From Vibrio mediterranei (GTDB lineage: Bacteria > Pseudomonadota > Gammaproteobacteria > Enterobacterales > Vibrionaceae): a stretch of 64,000 bases of DNA. The position numbers and the translations under genes were made by a program. Each line of letters begins with the position of its first letter. Position 1 is the first letter of the stretch. The notes under the pieces are model-generated. The model was not told the DNA's origin and ran no database searches. It saw only the letters and a program-made list of their open reading frames with translations. Shown here one piece after another: positions 54,885-63,043 of the stretch. The DNA lies in assembly GCF_900088415.1 (NCBI RefSeq), contig NZ_FLLQ01000005.1, positions 248,001 to 312,000 of the forward strand, given 5' to 3'.

Positions 54885-57176
54885 TTAGTCGTTAAGCGTG
54901 CGATTTAGAATTTCTAGCTGTACGTCTTTATCTAGGTTGACGAATTTGGCACTAAATCCACCCACACGAACCACAAGATTCGGGTATTTTTCGGGATTGT
55001 GATAAGCATCTTCAAGCTCACCTTTGCCAACTACGCTGACCATAATTTGTGGCCCGCCCTGTTCAAAGTAGCCATCCAGTAAAGCTTCAACGATCATGCG
55101 TTTGTTTTGGTACATGTTCTTACTGAACTTCATGTTTTGCACCGAACCCGCATGTATCTCGGCTTTCAATTTTGCCAGCGAGTTTAGCATCGCCGTTGGT
55201 CCGTTTTTATCAGCACCACTTTGCGGATTGTTGGCATTACTCATATAAACACCAGTATGGCGGCCATCAGCCGACGCGCTGGTTGCACGTCCCCACTCAG
55301 TGTTCACTTGGTTATTGATGATGACTACCAAGTAGCTATCCATACCCACTTTTGCTGCGGAATCTTTAATGCCGTTGCATATGTACTCGTGCATTTCCAC
55401 TGCGATATCATCGACATACGCATCATCATTACCAAACTTAGGTGCGTTGATCAGATCGTATTTCATACGGTCATAACCATCAAAATTGACGCGTAGTGCC
55501 TGAATAAGCTCGCTATAACTGTATTTTTTGTCCTCAAAGATGACTTTTTTGATTGCCGCTAAAGAATCGTAAGCGTTGGTGTTGCCGTACGTTTCGTTAG
55601 TACCACCCAACTTATACACGCCACCATCCAGTAGAGCTTTACTACGACCAATACAGTCATCCGTCAAAATACTGGTAAACAAGAAACCCACTTCCTGATT
55701 CATCACTTGATAAGAGAATGCTTGAGCTTTCGAGGTCAGTTCAATATAGAAATCCAGCAGGTCTTTGTAGTTCTTGACCACATCATCAAAGCTTGTGACT
55801 TGCTCAGGTTGTAGCAATGTGGTGCCGCCACTTTTGTTTTGACCGTCCCAGAAGTCCGTGCCGCCTGTAAGCGAAATGTTTAGAATTTTTAGGATGTTGA
55901 TACACGTGTTCGGAGTTCCAACACTTTTACCAGATAGCACAAATTCACCACAGCCGAATGGAACATAGTGTTGTGCATCTTGTTCGGAAATCTGCATCGA
56001 GTTCATTACGGCAGGTACGTTCACATCATCATTATAAAGAATCGGATAGGTCAGACCTTCGCCAATCGCTTCTAGGGCATCTTGGTAAACACCCTGATTC
56101 ATCCCTTTGTAAATTCGAAGTGTAAACTGTGGCTCAGTATCTTTGTTCTCACGCACGGCCTGAATCGCAAGCTTGCAATAAACATCCGCGGTTTCAGGAT
56201 TGCGTCGCCCAAGACCTCCGACAACGACGCGACCATTAACCGTGGTTTTACGAGCTTCAATAAGGCGATAGTGTGATCGAATATAATTGATGGCCTGACG
56301 TTCGGTAATGCGCCCAGCCTCCAAGTCAGCTACTAGTAAATCACCTAAATAATCATCCATACGACCAAAGTTAACCACCCCAGAACATAAGCTATACAAC
56401 CATGAGAGTTGGATACCTTGTAAGAATGTTTGTGGTTTATCGTTGCGAATGGTATTGAGCGCATCTATCAAATCATTCATTTGATGTTTGCGCGTTAGGT
56501 CAGTGGTGACTTCAAGCTGTTTTGCACACAGTTTGATATGGTGATCAATGACCTGTTCAACAATATCAAAGCAACCCAAGAAGGATTCATGCAGCGTAAT
56601 AGCTTTTTTATCGTCACAAGCGCGAGCAGAATCGAGCTTGTCACCAATTAGGCGGCGCATACCGCCGATACCATTATCAATCAGCTTATTGTAATCAAGG
56701 TACATGCCGCTAAGGCGCGCTGTAGCAATAGCAGGGTAGTTTACGTCAACAAACTTACCAAGTGTGGTGTCGGTTAACGTTTGTCGGAAGTAAATGGAGC
56801 GCGTATCTCTCTCTTTCCAGTAATCCAACAATACGTCTACTCGACTATGGTCTTCAGAAGAGAGTTCCGTTTTAAAGGCTTCAAGTTTGTCAAAATTACA
56901 GTAGTGACCCACGCCCCCTACAGAAGTCACACTACCAAAACCAATAGGCAGAGCGTCTAGACGACCCACGACGATATCTTCCGATTCGATTTGGCGGAAC
57001 AACACAGGATAGAGTTCAGACAAGCAAGCCACTTCTCGTTTATAAAGATTTTCTTCGCTTTGATGGGCTCGCGTATACGCTTCCATAATTTCAAGCTGCA
57101 TTATTGCGGGCTTCTCACATGGAATTTTCTTGTTTACGTCTACTTGGCTTGGATTATTTTCGATTTTGGATGACAT
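54885..57176 (-). CDS. Glycyl radical enzyme, PflD-like, substrate unproven
   Basis: Oxygen-sensitive enzyme of 763 residues from ATG 57176 (GAGGAG site upstream). The catalytic Cys loop reads PFGCGEFVL (Cys409, Glu411), with Gly between Cys and Glu where many dehydratases have Val. The glycyl radical motif near the C-terminus is RVGGFSAKF (radical Gly about 740). True pyruvate formate-lyase has two adjacent Cys (CCVSP), so this is a C-O, C-N or C-C lyase/dehydratase, not PFL. Its length and a PTS partner recall E. coli PflD with frw genes. PflD and YbiW are reported to open 1,5-anhydrohexitol 6-phosphates. The reaction here is inferred, not shown. Confidence 0.88.
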   Translation of the reverse strand: MSSKIENNPSQVDVNKKIPCEKPAIMQLEIMEAYTRAHQSEENLYKREVACLSELYPVLFRQIESEDIVVGRLDALPIGFGSVTSVGGVGHYCNFDKLEAFKTELSSEDHSRVDVLLDYWKERDTRSIYFRQTLTDTTLGKFVDVNYPAIATARLSGMYLDYNKLIDNGIGGMRRLIGDKLDSARACDDKKAITLHESFLGCFDIVEQVIDHHIKLCAKQLEVTTDLTRKHQMNDLIDALNTIRNDKPQTFLQGIQLSWLYSLCSGVVNFGRMDDYLGDLLVADLEAGRITERQAINYIRSHYRLIEARKTTVNGRVVVGGLGRRNPETADVYCKLAIQAVRENKDTEPQFTLRIYKGMNQGVYQDALEAIGEGLTYPILYNDDVNVPAVMNSMQISEQDAQHYVPFGCGEFVLSGKSVGTPNTCINILKILNISLTGGTDFWDGQNKSGGTTLLQPEQVTSFDDVVKNYKDLLDFYIELTSKAQAFSYQVMNQEVGFLFTSILTDDCIGRSKALLDGGVYKLGGTNETYGNTNAYDSLAAIKKVIFEDKKYSYSELIQALRVNFDGYDRMKYDLINAPKFGNDDAYVDDIAVEMHEYICNGIKDSAAKVGMDSYLVVIINNQVNTEWGRATSASADGRHTGVYMSNANNPQSGADKNGPTAMLNSLAKLKAEIHAGSVQNMKFSKNMYQNKRMIVEALLDGYFEQGGPQIMVSVVGKGELEDAYHNPEKYPNLVVRVGGFSAKFVNLDKDVQLEILNRTLND

Positions 57177-57228
57177 GGTAGGGCTCCTCGTATCTTTATG
57201 AGATAACCATAAATCCACACCAAAAATA

Positions 57229-57238
57229 TGTAAATACA
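57229..57238. promoter_or_regulatory. Candidate GntR operator upstream of the glycyl radical gene
   Basis: TGTAAATACA (TGTA-N2-TACA), 53 bases before the gene start. The same ten bases recur before the PTS gene. Candidate operator for the GntR regulator between them. Confidence 0.5.
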
Positions 57239-57262
57239 AATATTATTGATTTTGCCAAAATG

Positions 57263-57276
57263 ATGATCGAGATCAT
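57263..57276 (-). promoter_or_regulatory. FNR-like box upstream of the glycyl radical gene
   Basis: ATGATCGAGATCAT is a perfect palindrome matching TTGAT-N4-ATCAA at 8 of 10 positions, 87-100 bases before the start codon. Anaerobic activation fits an oxygen-sensitive enzyme. Confidence 0.55.
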
Positions 57277-57437
57277 GCATCAAAAAATGTTACTAACCAC
57301 TTTGTTTTGGAATGGGCTTTTCTGGTAACATCTTAAGTATTAACGGATAGTCTCTCGATACCTCTTGCCAGATATGTGTTGACAGGTATAGGGTTAAGAG
57401 GCTTTGGTCAGCAATTTGTATAGTTGTAAATGAAGTA

Positions 57438-58124
57438 ATGAAATACGTAGAAGTTTATCAAGCAATCAAGGCTGACATTATCAACGGCCTTTCTCCAGCT
57501 TGGTCTCAGCTCGAAGGTGAGCACGCACTATCAGATAAATTTGGCGTCAGTCGCCCGACATTAAGAAAAGCGATTGAGAAGTTAAAACAAGAGTCTTTTG
57601 TGCACTCCAGACAAGGCTCTGGGATTTTTGTTAATCCGCCAGAATTCTATCAAGACAATAATTTAACCAGTATTTCTGAGCGAATAAACAAAGATACGGA
57701 CCTAAAAAACATCGTGCTAGAATTTAGTTCAGTCCTTGCAGATCAATCACTTGCAGATAAGTTTCGTTTAGACGTTGGCGCCAGTCTTCATCACTTCAAA
57801 CGAATGCGTATTATCAATGGTGAACCCGCTATTCTTGAAGAAACTTGGATGCCTAAGAGTTTATTTCCTGATTTTACAGAAGCTCATTGTGAGCACTCTG
57901 TTCTTACCTACGTGGAGCAAGTTGCAGGGCATAACATAAGTCATGATGCAAAAACCATCTCCGGCAAGATGCTGAATGATAAAGAAGCATTCCTGCTAAG
58001 AGTCGAACCCGGACACTTGTGCCTTTCTATCCAACATAATGTGTATCTCCTGCATTCAGTACTTGCGCAATACACAATTGAAACCTTGGCTTCAAACGAA
58101 CTGACCACTGTATCAATACGCTGA
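57438..58124 (+). CDS. GntR-family regulator with UTRA ligand domain (HutC subfamily)
   Basis: Transcription factor of 228 residues. The winged helix is at 1-70 (LEGEHALSDKFGVSRPTLRKAIEKLKQESFVHSRQGSGIFV), with a UTRA domain at about 85-225 (LHHFKRMRIINGEPAILEETWMP). UTRA domains often bind sugar phosphates. It lies between the glycyl radical gene (divergent) and the PTS gene (same direction), and probably represses both until the imported substrate appears. Confidence 0.93.
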   Translation: MKYVEVYQAIKADIINGLSPAWSQLEGEHALSDKFGVSRPTLRKAIEKLKQESFVHSRQGSGIFVNPPEFYQDNNLTSISERINKDTDLKNIVLEFSSVLADQSLADKFRLDVGASLHHFKRMRIINGEPAILEETWMPKSLFPDFTEAHCEHSVLTYVEQVAGHNISHDAKTISGKMLNDKEAFLLRVEPGHLCLSIQHNVYLLHSVLAQYTIETLASNELTTVSIR

Positions 58125-58328
58125 TTTATCAGCACCTTATTGGCGGTTTCATCCTATTAAAACCGCCTGTGCTCTGTCCTCAACTACCCCACACCTTTGG
58201 TTAAAGCCCAGTCAAAATTCACCACTTGACTTAACAAATATTTTTGTGATTTTGAAAGCGCTTTGGTTTCCAATATTCGTTATCCACCTCACAGTTCACC
58301 ACAAATCAGCATACCCACACACAATATA

Positions 58329-58342
58329 ATGATTTAGATCAA
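58329..58342 (+). promoter_or_regulatory. FNR-like box upstream of the PTS gene
   Basis: ATGATTTAGATCAA matches TTGAT-N4-ATCAA at 9 of 10 positions, about 86 bases before the start codon. Confidence 0.6.
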
Positions 58343-58381
58343 TCTCTATCTACAAAACCATTACTAAGATTATTTTAAATT

Positions 58382-58391
58382 TGTAAATACA
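58382..58391. promoter_or_regulatory. Candidate GntR operator upstream of the PTS gene
   Basis: TGTAAATACA, identical to the element before the glycyl radical gene, 37 bases before the start codon. Confidence 0.5.
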
Positions 58392-58427
58392 TAAATTAAA
58401 AATCCCTACCAAGAAGAGATCTACATT

Positions 58428-60347
58428 ATGATGAAAGAGATCCTAAACGCGCAGCTAATCAAGCTTGATTTGGCGGCAACCGACAAGGACGCGGTATTCA
58501 ATGAATTAGCAGATGTGCTAGTCAATGCTGGCAAAGTATCTGACAAACAACAATTTGTGAAAGATGTCTGGGCACGCGAAGAAACCGGCAACACTGGCTT
58601 TGAAGATGGCATTGCACTACCACATGCCAAGAGCGCCTCAGTTGTTTCGCCAGCGATTGCCGTTGGTATCAGCAAACAAGGCATCGAATACGGCGCGGAA
58701 GACGGACAACCTTCTAATATCTTCTTTATGATTGCTTCGCCTGAAAAAGCGAGCAACTTCCATGTCGAAGTCCTTGCGAAATTATCTTCAAAGATAGTTG
58801 AGCCAACATTTTTAGAAAACCTACGAAGCGCGACATCTAATGAAGAGGCGCTTGCCTTATTAGTGGCAGACGACAAAGCATCGCAACCAACTGTCGAAGC
58901 TACCAAAGGCTTTATTATTGGTGTGACGGGTTGTCCGGTAGGGGTTGCACACACTTACTTAGCAGCAGAGGGCATCGAAAATGCTGCTGCCGAAATGGGG
59001 TACGAGTGCAAAGTTGAAACAAACGGCTCTGTCGGTGTTAAAAACATCCCTACCGAAGAAGAAATTGCGCGTGCCGATGCCATTGTTGTGGCTTGCGATA
59101 AACAAGTTGATCTTAATCGCTTTAAAGGAAAACGCGTTATTATCACTGGCGTCAAAAAGGCCATCAAAGATGCTGACAAGTTGATTGAACAAGCTCTTGC
59201 CGCCCCTCTCTATGCGGGTGACGGTAAGTCGAGCGCGAGCCAAGCGACAACGAGTCCTGGTGGCTCAGGTAAAGACCTATATAAGTACCTAATGAATGGC
59301 GTATCTCATATGATCCCATTTGTAGTTGTCGGCGGTATTTTGATTGCCATTTCCCTAGCTATCGGCGGAGAACCAACACCGGGCGGCCTTGCTATTCCTG
59401 AAGGCAGCTTGTGGAACAAGATTCTTGATGTCGGCGTGGTCGGCTTCACCTTAATGATTCCGGTTCTAGCGGGTTATATTGCTTACGCTATCGCGGACCG
59501 TCCAGGGCTTGCGCCGGGCCTCATTGGTGGCTGGATTGCCAACAACGGTTCATTCTATGACGCTGATGCTGGTACAGGCTTTATTGGTGCCATCATTGCT
59601 GGTCTCTTGGTTGGTTACTTCGTGAAATGGATTGTCAGCTTCAATTACTCGAAGATGATTCAACCACTCGTTCCTATTATGATCGCGCCAATCGCTGGTT
59701 CGCTCTTTATTGCCGCCGTATTCATTTTCATCATCGGAGCCCCAATCGCAGGCATCATGGAAACCATGAACAACGTCCTAGCGAACTTATCAACCGGTAA
59801 CGTAATCATCATTGGTTTGGTCATCGGTTTGATGCAAGGTTTCGATATGGGTGGTCCATTTGGTAAGGTCGCCTTCCTATTCAGTGTTGGTCTGATTGCC
59901 GAAGGACAAACTCAGTTTATGGGTGCACAAGCGGCAGCCATTCCAGTTGCTCCATTAGGTATGGCATTAGCTGCATTCCTCGGTAGCCGCATGAAACTGT
60001 TCGAACGCGAAGAAGTCGAAAACGCAAAAGCAGCAACCGCTATGGGTATGGTCGGTATCTCCGAAGGCGCTATTCCGTTCGCTGCACGTGACCCATTTGC
60101 TGTAATTCCTGCGAACATGATTGGTTCAGCAGTAGCTTGTGTGCTTGGCTTTACATTCGGTCTAACTTGTAACGTTGCACACGGTGGTCCAATCGTCGTT
60201 CTACTTGGTGCGTTCAACAAACCTGTTCTAGCATTGCTCGCAATGGCTATCGGTGTTGTTACTACGGCCGCTGTTGCGATTACGCTGAAGAAGATTCGCT
60301 ATAACAAAGCGCAAAAAGAGCAAGCGACACAGTTAGCAATGAGCTAA
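58428..60347 (+). CDS. PTS fructose-type transporter EIIABC
   Basis: Sugar import and phosphorylation in one protein of 639 residues. EIIA domain at 1-150 with phospho-His66 (GIALPHAKS), EIIB at about 160-260 with phospho-Cys169 (GVTGCPVGVAHTYLAAEGI), EIIC at about 280-630 (GLAPGLIGGWIANNGSF, GEPTPGGLAIPEG). There is no HPr-like domain, so it takes phosphate from general PTS proteins. Linked to a glycyl radical enzyme, it probably delivers that enzyme's phosphorylated substrate. Fructose or a fructose-like polyol or anhydrohexitol is the likely range. Confidence 0.95.
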   Translation: MMKEILNAQLIKLDLAATDKDAVFNELADVLVNAGKVSDKQQFVKDVWAREETGNTGFEDGIALPHAKSASVVSPAIAVGISKQGIEYGAEDGQPSNIFFMIASPEKASNFHVEVLAKLSSKIVEPTFLENLRSATSNEEALALLVADDKASQPTVEATKGFIIGVTGCPVGVAHTYLAAEGIENAAAEMGYECKVETNGSVGVKNIPTEEEIARADAIVVACDKQVDLNRFKGKRVIITGVKKAIKDADKLIEQALAAPLYAGDGKSSASQATTSPGGSGKDLYKYLMNGVSHMIPFVVVGGILIAISLAIGGEPTPGGLAIPEGSLWNKILDVGVVGFTLMIPVLAGYIAYAIADRPGLAPGLIGGWIANNGSFYDADAGTGFIGAIIAGLLVGYFVKWIVSFNYSKMIQPLVPIMIAPIAGSLFIAAVFIFIIGAPIAGIMETMNNVLANLSTGNVIIIGLVIGLMQGFDMGGPFGKVAFLFSVGLIAEGQTQFMGAQAAAIPVAPLGMALAAFLGSRMKLFEREEVENAKAATAMGMVGISEGAIPFAARDPFAVIPANMIGSAVACVLGFTFGLTCNVAHGGPIVVLLGAFNKPVLALLAMAIGVVTTAAVAITLKKIRYNKAQKEQATQLAMS

Positions 60348-60396
60348 GTCCCTTGCATATTCGTAGTCTCAACCATTAGTAACCATGCTACGTCAT

Positions 60397-60425
60397 AAGC
60401 CAGCAGTGAACTCTGCTGGCTTTTT
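60397..60425 (+). terminator. PTS gene terminator
   Basis: Ten-base stem AAGCCAGCAG (60397-60406) / CTGCTGGCTT (60413-60422) followed by T. Confidence 0.9.
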
Positions 60426-60476
60426 AGTTTAGCCAAATACGCACAGGTCGGCTCACTGCAATCATGACAGTCCGGG

Positions 60477-61298
60477 TTATCGTTTACACATTAAATAGAG
60501 TTTCGATTTTGGAGTAGCAGATACGCTTTTTCCACTAAGAAACGCGGCTTGTTCCTCATCTAGCCAAAAGGGTAAAGCTGTGGGCCATGCAGCCACATCA
60601 ATATGACGTTTTAGAGCTTCAATATCCGGCTTAGTTACTAAACTTGCATTTAGCGATAGGCACGTCTGCTTCGCTACTTCATAGGAAAAACGCTGCCAAC
60701 GTTGATTGACTTCCCAGTTAGAAGTGCGTTGACTTTCCGGATAGGTGGGAATAAAGAAGACCTGTTCGCCAACCTGTTGCTGATTCTCAAGAACAACCTT
60801 TGATTCGTTGTAACTCTTAAGGACTGAAGTCATTTGACTGTGATTCGCAGAGATTAAAACGTGCTGCCGGAGAAAAGTCTCTTTTTTAATCAGACTAGAA
60901 ATATAACGTCCAACCACCTTGGCATCGATATATTGAGAGTAAGGACCACTCAAGCATCGATAGTACTCTCCATCAAAAGATTGCACTAGGTTGCTTTGCG
61001 TAGCAATTGCCACCTTTCGGTGAGTATCGTCAACATGAAATGGTTTAGAAGAGGCCCCACATTGAACCCAATAAAAAGCCGGCTTTTCGTCAGGTTGATC
61101 ATTTCCATACAGCCCCTTACCAATAGGACAGTCTGATGATAGTAGCGGCAAAAATGATGAGTATCGCGTTGTATCACAACGCTCTTGCACATACTCGGTA
61201 ACCGCACTTTCATGCTCAACCGCTAGCAGTGGGAAGCTATAGATAGGTAAGACGGTTAGAACGAACCGTTTGTAGTGAGAAGTCAGCAAAAAGTACAT
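60477..61298 (-). CDS. Predicted exported protein of unknown function
   Basis: Protein of 273 residues with an N-terminal hydrophobic stretch (RFVLTVLPIYSFPLLAVEH) that looks like a signal peptide. Six Cys (RCDTT, SDCPIG, VQCGA, YRCLS, QTCLS, MCKR) suggest disulfides and a periplasmic or secreted location. I recognise no domain. It begins 17 bases after the end of the broken PadR gene, so the two formed one operon; PadR partners of this kind are often the targets of the regulator. The start ATG has GGGA very close, so the exact start is uncertain. Confidence 0.7.
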   Translation of the reverse strand: MYFLLTSHYKRFVLTVLPIYSFPLLAVEHESAVTEYVQERCDTTRYSSFLPLLSSDCPIGKGLYGNDQPDEKPAFYWVQCGASSKPFHVDDTHRKVAIATQSNLVQSFDGEYYRCLSGPYSQYIDAKVVGRYISSLIKKETFLRQHVLISANHSQMTSVLKSYNESKVVLENQQQVGEQVFFIPTYPESQRTSNWEVNQRWQRFSYEVAKQTCLSLNASLVTKPDIEALKRHIDVAAWPTALPFWLDEEQAAFLSGKSVSATPKSKLYLMCKR

Positions 61299-61315
61299 TC
61301 CCAGGGCGAATCCCT

Positions 61316-61852
61316 CTACAGCACTTCTGGAACCATCACGACCTCTCGCGCTGACGCTTCATCAATGCATTCGTTTAGCCACTGGATTCGTGCTTGCAGT
61401 TGTTTACATTGAAGCTTAGCGGAAGAAGTTTTCTTCCTGTCATGAGCAACATTTTCGAGATAAAGCAGAACGTTGTTCAGTGCGTGTTGAGTTTGGTGCA
61501 AACCACTGAGCAAATGTGAATGTAAGATATCACTAGAATCCATACTTACGCTTGCCATCAATTTTGAGCACAGCTCATCTCGTGTTGCAGGGAATGCTAG
61601 TTTTCGCCCGAGCCAATTGGCAAGTGCTTCTCTCCCCTCTTTTTCAACTATATATTGTCGTTCTGTTGGCTGATAGCTGTGCTCGGTCGTACTCATACTA
61701 ATCCAACCATGCGAGATCATTCGTTTTAGTTCGGTGTATACCTGTTGAGAGTTAACTTGTCAGTATGGTAACGCATTGATAGTTCGAACTAACGTCGCAC
61801 CATTCACCGCTTTTGTACTAAGGTGAGTCAATAAAATGTATTTGAGTGCCAT
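61316..61852 (-). pseudogene. PadR/AphA-like regulator interrupted by an in-frame TGA
   Basis: From ATG 61852 the frame reads a PadR-type winged helix (ALKYILLTHLSTKAVNGATL, then SQQVYTELKRMISHGWIS) and the PadR C-terminal helical domain, 178 codons in all, close to the 179 residues of AphA. Codon 31 (61760-61762) is TGA, exactly where AphA and most PadR proteins have Trp (FW before the QQVY segment), so a single TGG to TGA change explains it. Everything after stays in frame. The intact part alone (from 61720) lacks most of the DNA-binding domain. Options: recent pseudogene, sequencing error, or readthrough. Confidence 0.85.
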
Positions 61853-61913
61853 ATTCGGCAGATGATTCAAGGAGTTGGTTTAACATTCTCTAGAGCTAAG
61901 TTCAAAACCTTCT

Positions 61914-62105
61914 CTATTCATCATCTAAGGCAACGTTTTTTTTCATATCTGTTTCGTATTGATTCAGTGCGTACATAGACCAAATAACCGCAGGTATCCA
62001 ACCAATTAAAGTTATTTGCAGAATCAAACAGATCACTCCCGCAACAGGTTTTCCGATTGTGAAAAATTGCAACCATGGAATAAGAATCGCTAGTAATAGT
62101 CTCAT
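61914..62105 (-). CDS. Pmp3/YqaE-family membrane peptide
   Basis: Hydrophobic protein of 63 residues from ATG 62105. Two membrane helices with the family signature (LLAILIPWLQFFTIGKPVAG, then LILQITLIGWIPAVIWSMYAL) and an acidic tail. Members of UPF0057/Pmp3 protect membranes under salt or cold stress in other organisms. An ATG at 62138 would add 11 residues with a poorer ribosome context. Confidence 0.85.
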   Translation of the reverse strand: MRLLLAILIPWLQFFTIGKPVAGVICLILQITLIGWIPAVIWSMYALNQYETDMKKNVALDDE

Positions 62106-62331
62106 TAGTGTTTCTCTATTGACCAAAAAGTTGGTCATCTACCATTGAAAATATTGCACTAGTATATCTTTCACTCGAAAACAATGATGTCCGATTATTC
62201 TTGCTTTGTTTCCTTCATTCTTAACAGGTTGGCATCTATTAGAATCCGCGAACTCAGCCAATGCGCCAATTAATTACGGCAACCTAAAAACAAAGCCAGA
62301 AGAAATCAGGCGATCTCCTCTGGCAATTCAT

Positions 62332-62946
62332 TTAGAACTTAAACCCGACGGTAAAACCAAATTGGGCGTTCTCTTTCACTGGGGTTCGCACTTCTTGGTT
62401 TCCGGTCATATAAAGACTTTGTACTCTTGCATCTGCATAAATACCCACAGGCGTGGTTAGCCTTAACCCTGCGGCAGACGTCAGATAATTTCCTGAAAAA
62501 TTACCACTATACGCACCAATGTTGTCTTGATTTCCGCTGTGGATGACGGCTAATGGCCCCGTGTTGTATGACTCAATAGAGCCACTTACGTGTGCGCCGC
62601 CAAAAGCCGCATACGGCTTTAAACCCCAGCCGTCCGCGATATTAAAAGCATAGCCGACTTCGCCTTCAATTCGCGCATCGTATCCATCAGTTTTGCCACC
62701 ATACAGCGCATCAGAGGAGTAGTGATTGTTCTCACCATCGAATCTCATTAATGAACCATTAACTGAGAAAATCCGATTAAAGTCATAACCAACCTCTATT
62801 TTAGGCTGTGCCTTTAATGTCCCTACCCCATCCACTTTCATCCCTGTTGTTGCTCCGGCTCCGATACGAAAACCAACATAGTCATTGCTTGCCTGAGCCA
62901 TGCTCGAGAAACCCGTTACCAGTGCAACTAACAGTACTTTTTTCAT
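62332..62946 (-). CDS. Outer-membrane beta-barrel protein
   Basis: Protein of 204 residues with a signal peptide (ending SSMAQA-SN). The rest alternates hydrophobic and polar residues in short strands separated by turns, as in eight-stranded barrels (VGFRIGAGATTG, PKIEVGYDFNRIFSV, GYAFNIADGWGLKPYAAFGGAH), and ends with Phe (FGFTVGFKF), the signal for BAM-mediated insertion. It resembles OmpA-like or Ail-like small porins. Function unknown. Monocistronic. Confidence 0.85.
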   Translation of the reverse strand: MKKVLLVALVTGFSSMAQASNDYVGFRIGAGATTGMKVDGVGTLKAQPKIEVGYDFNRIFSVNGSLMRFDGENNHYSSDALYGGKTDGYDARIEGEVGYAFNIADGWGLKPYAAFGGAHVSGSIESYNTGPLAVIHSGNQDNIGAYSGNFSGNYLTSAAGLRLTTPVGIYADARVQSLYMTGNQEVRTPVKENAQFGFTVGFKF

Positions 62947-63002
62947 TTACTACCTCTGTCTTTAGAAATGACGCGCAAATAGCGCAAGTTACAACCGCCT
63001 AA

Positions 63003-63020
63003 CCCCGCAAAAAAGCGGGG
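63003..63020 (-). terminator. GC-rich hairpin downstream of the DUF1989 gene
   Basis: CCCCGC (63003-63008) / GCGGGG (63015-63020) with a six-base loop of A. On the minus strand the T-run is in the loop rather than after the stem, so its terminator activity is uncertain. Confidence 0.4.
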
Positions 63021-63043
63021 GAAGAAGGAGGAAGAGGTATGTA

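Larger units (their letters stand above)
58125..58427. other. Region between gntR and the PTS gene
   Basis: 303 bases without a gene. A stem GGCGGTTT/AAACCGCC near 58142-58167 follows gntR without a T-run. The remainder is the PTS promoter region with an FNR-like box and the shared TGTAAATACA element. Confidence 0.6.

Noticed and set aside
54885..57176. Pyruvate formate-lyase proper
   Set aside because: The active site has a single Cys with Glu two residues on (GCGE), not the adjacent Cys pair of PFL, and the activase carries extra Fe-S motifs typical of the other branch.
61760..61762. Selenocysteine codon in the PadR gene
   Set aside because: The aligned residue in relatives is Trp, not Cys, the protein is not a redox enzyme, and I see no convincing SECIS hairpin directly after the TGA.
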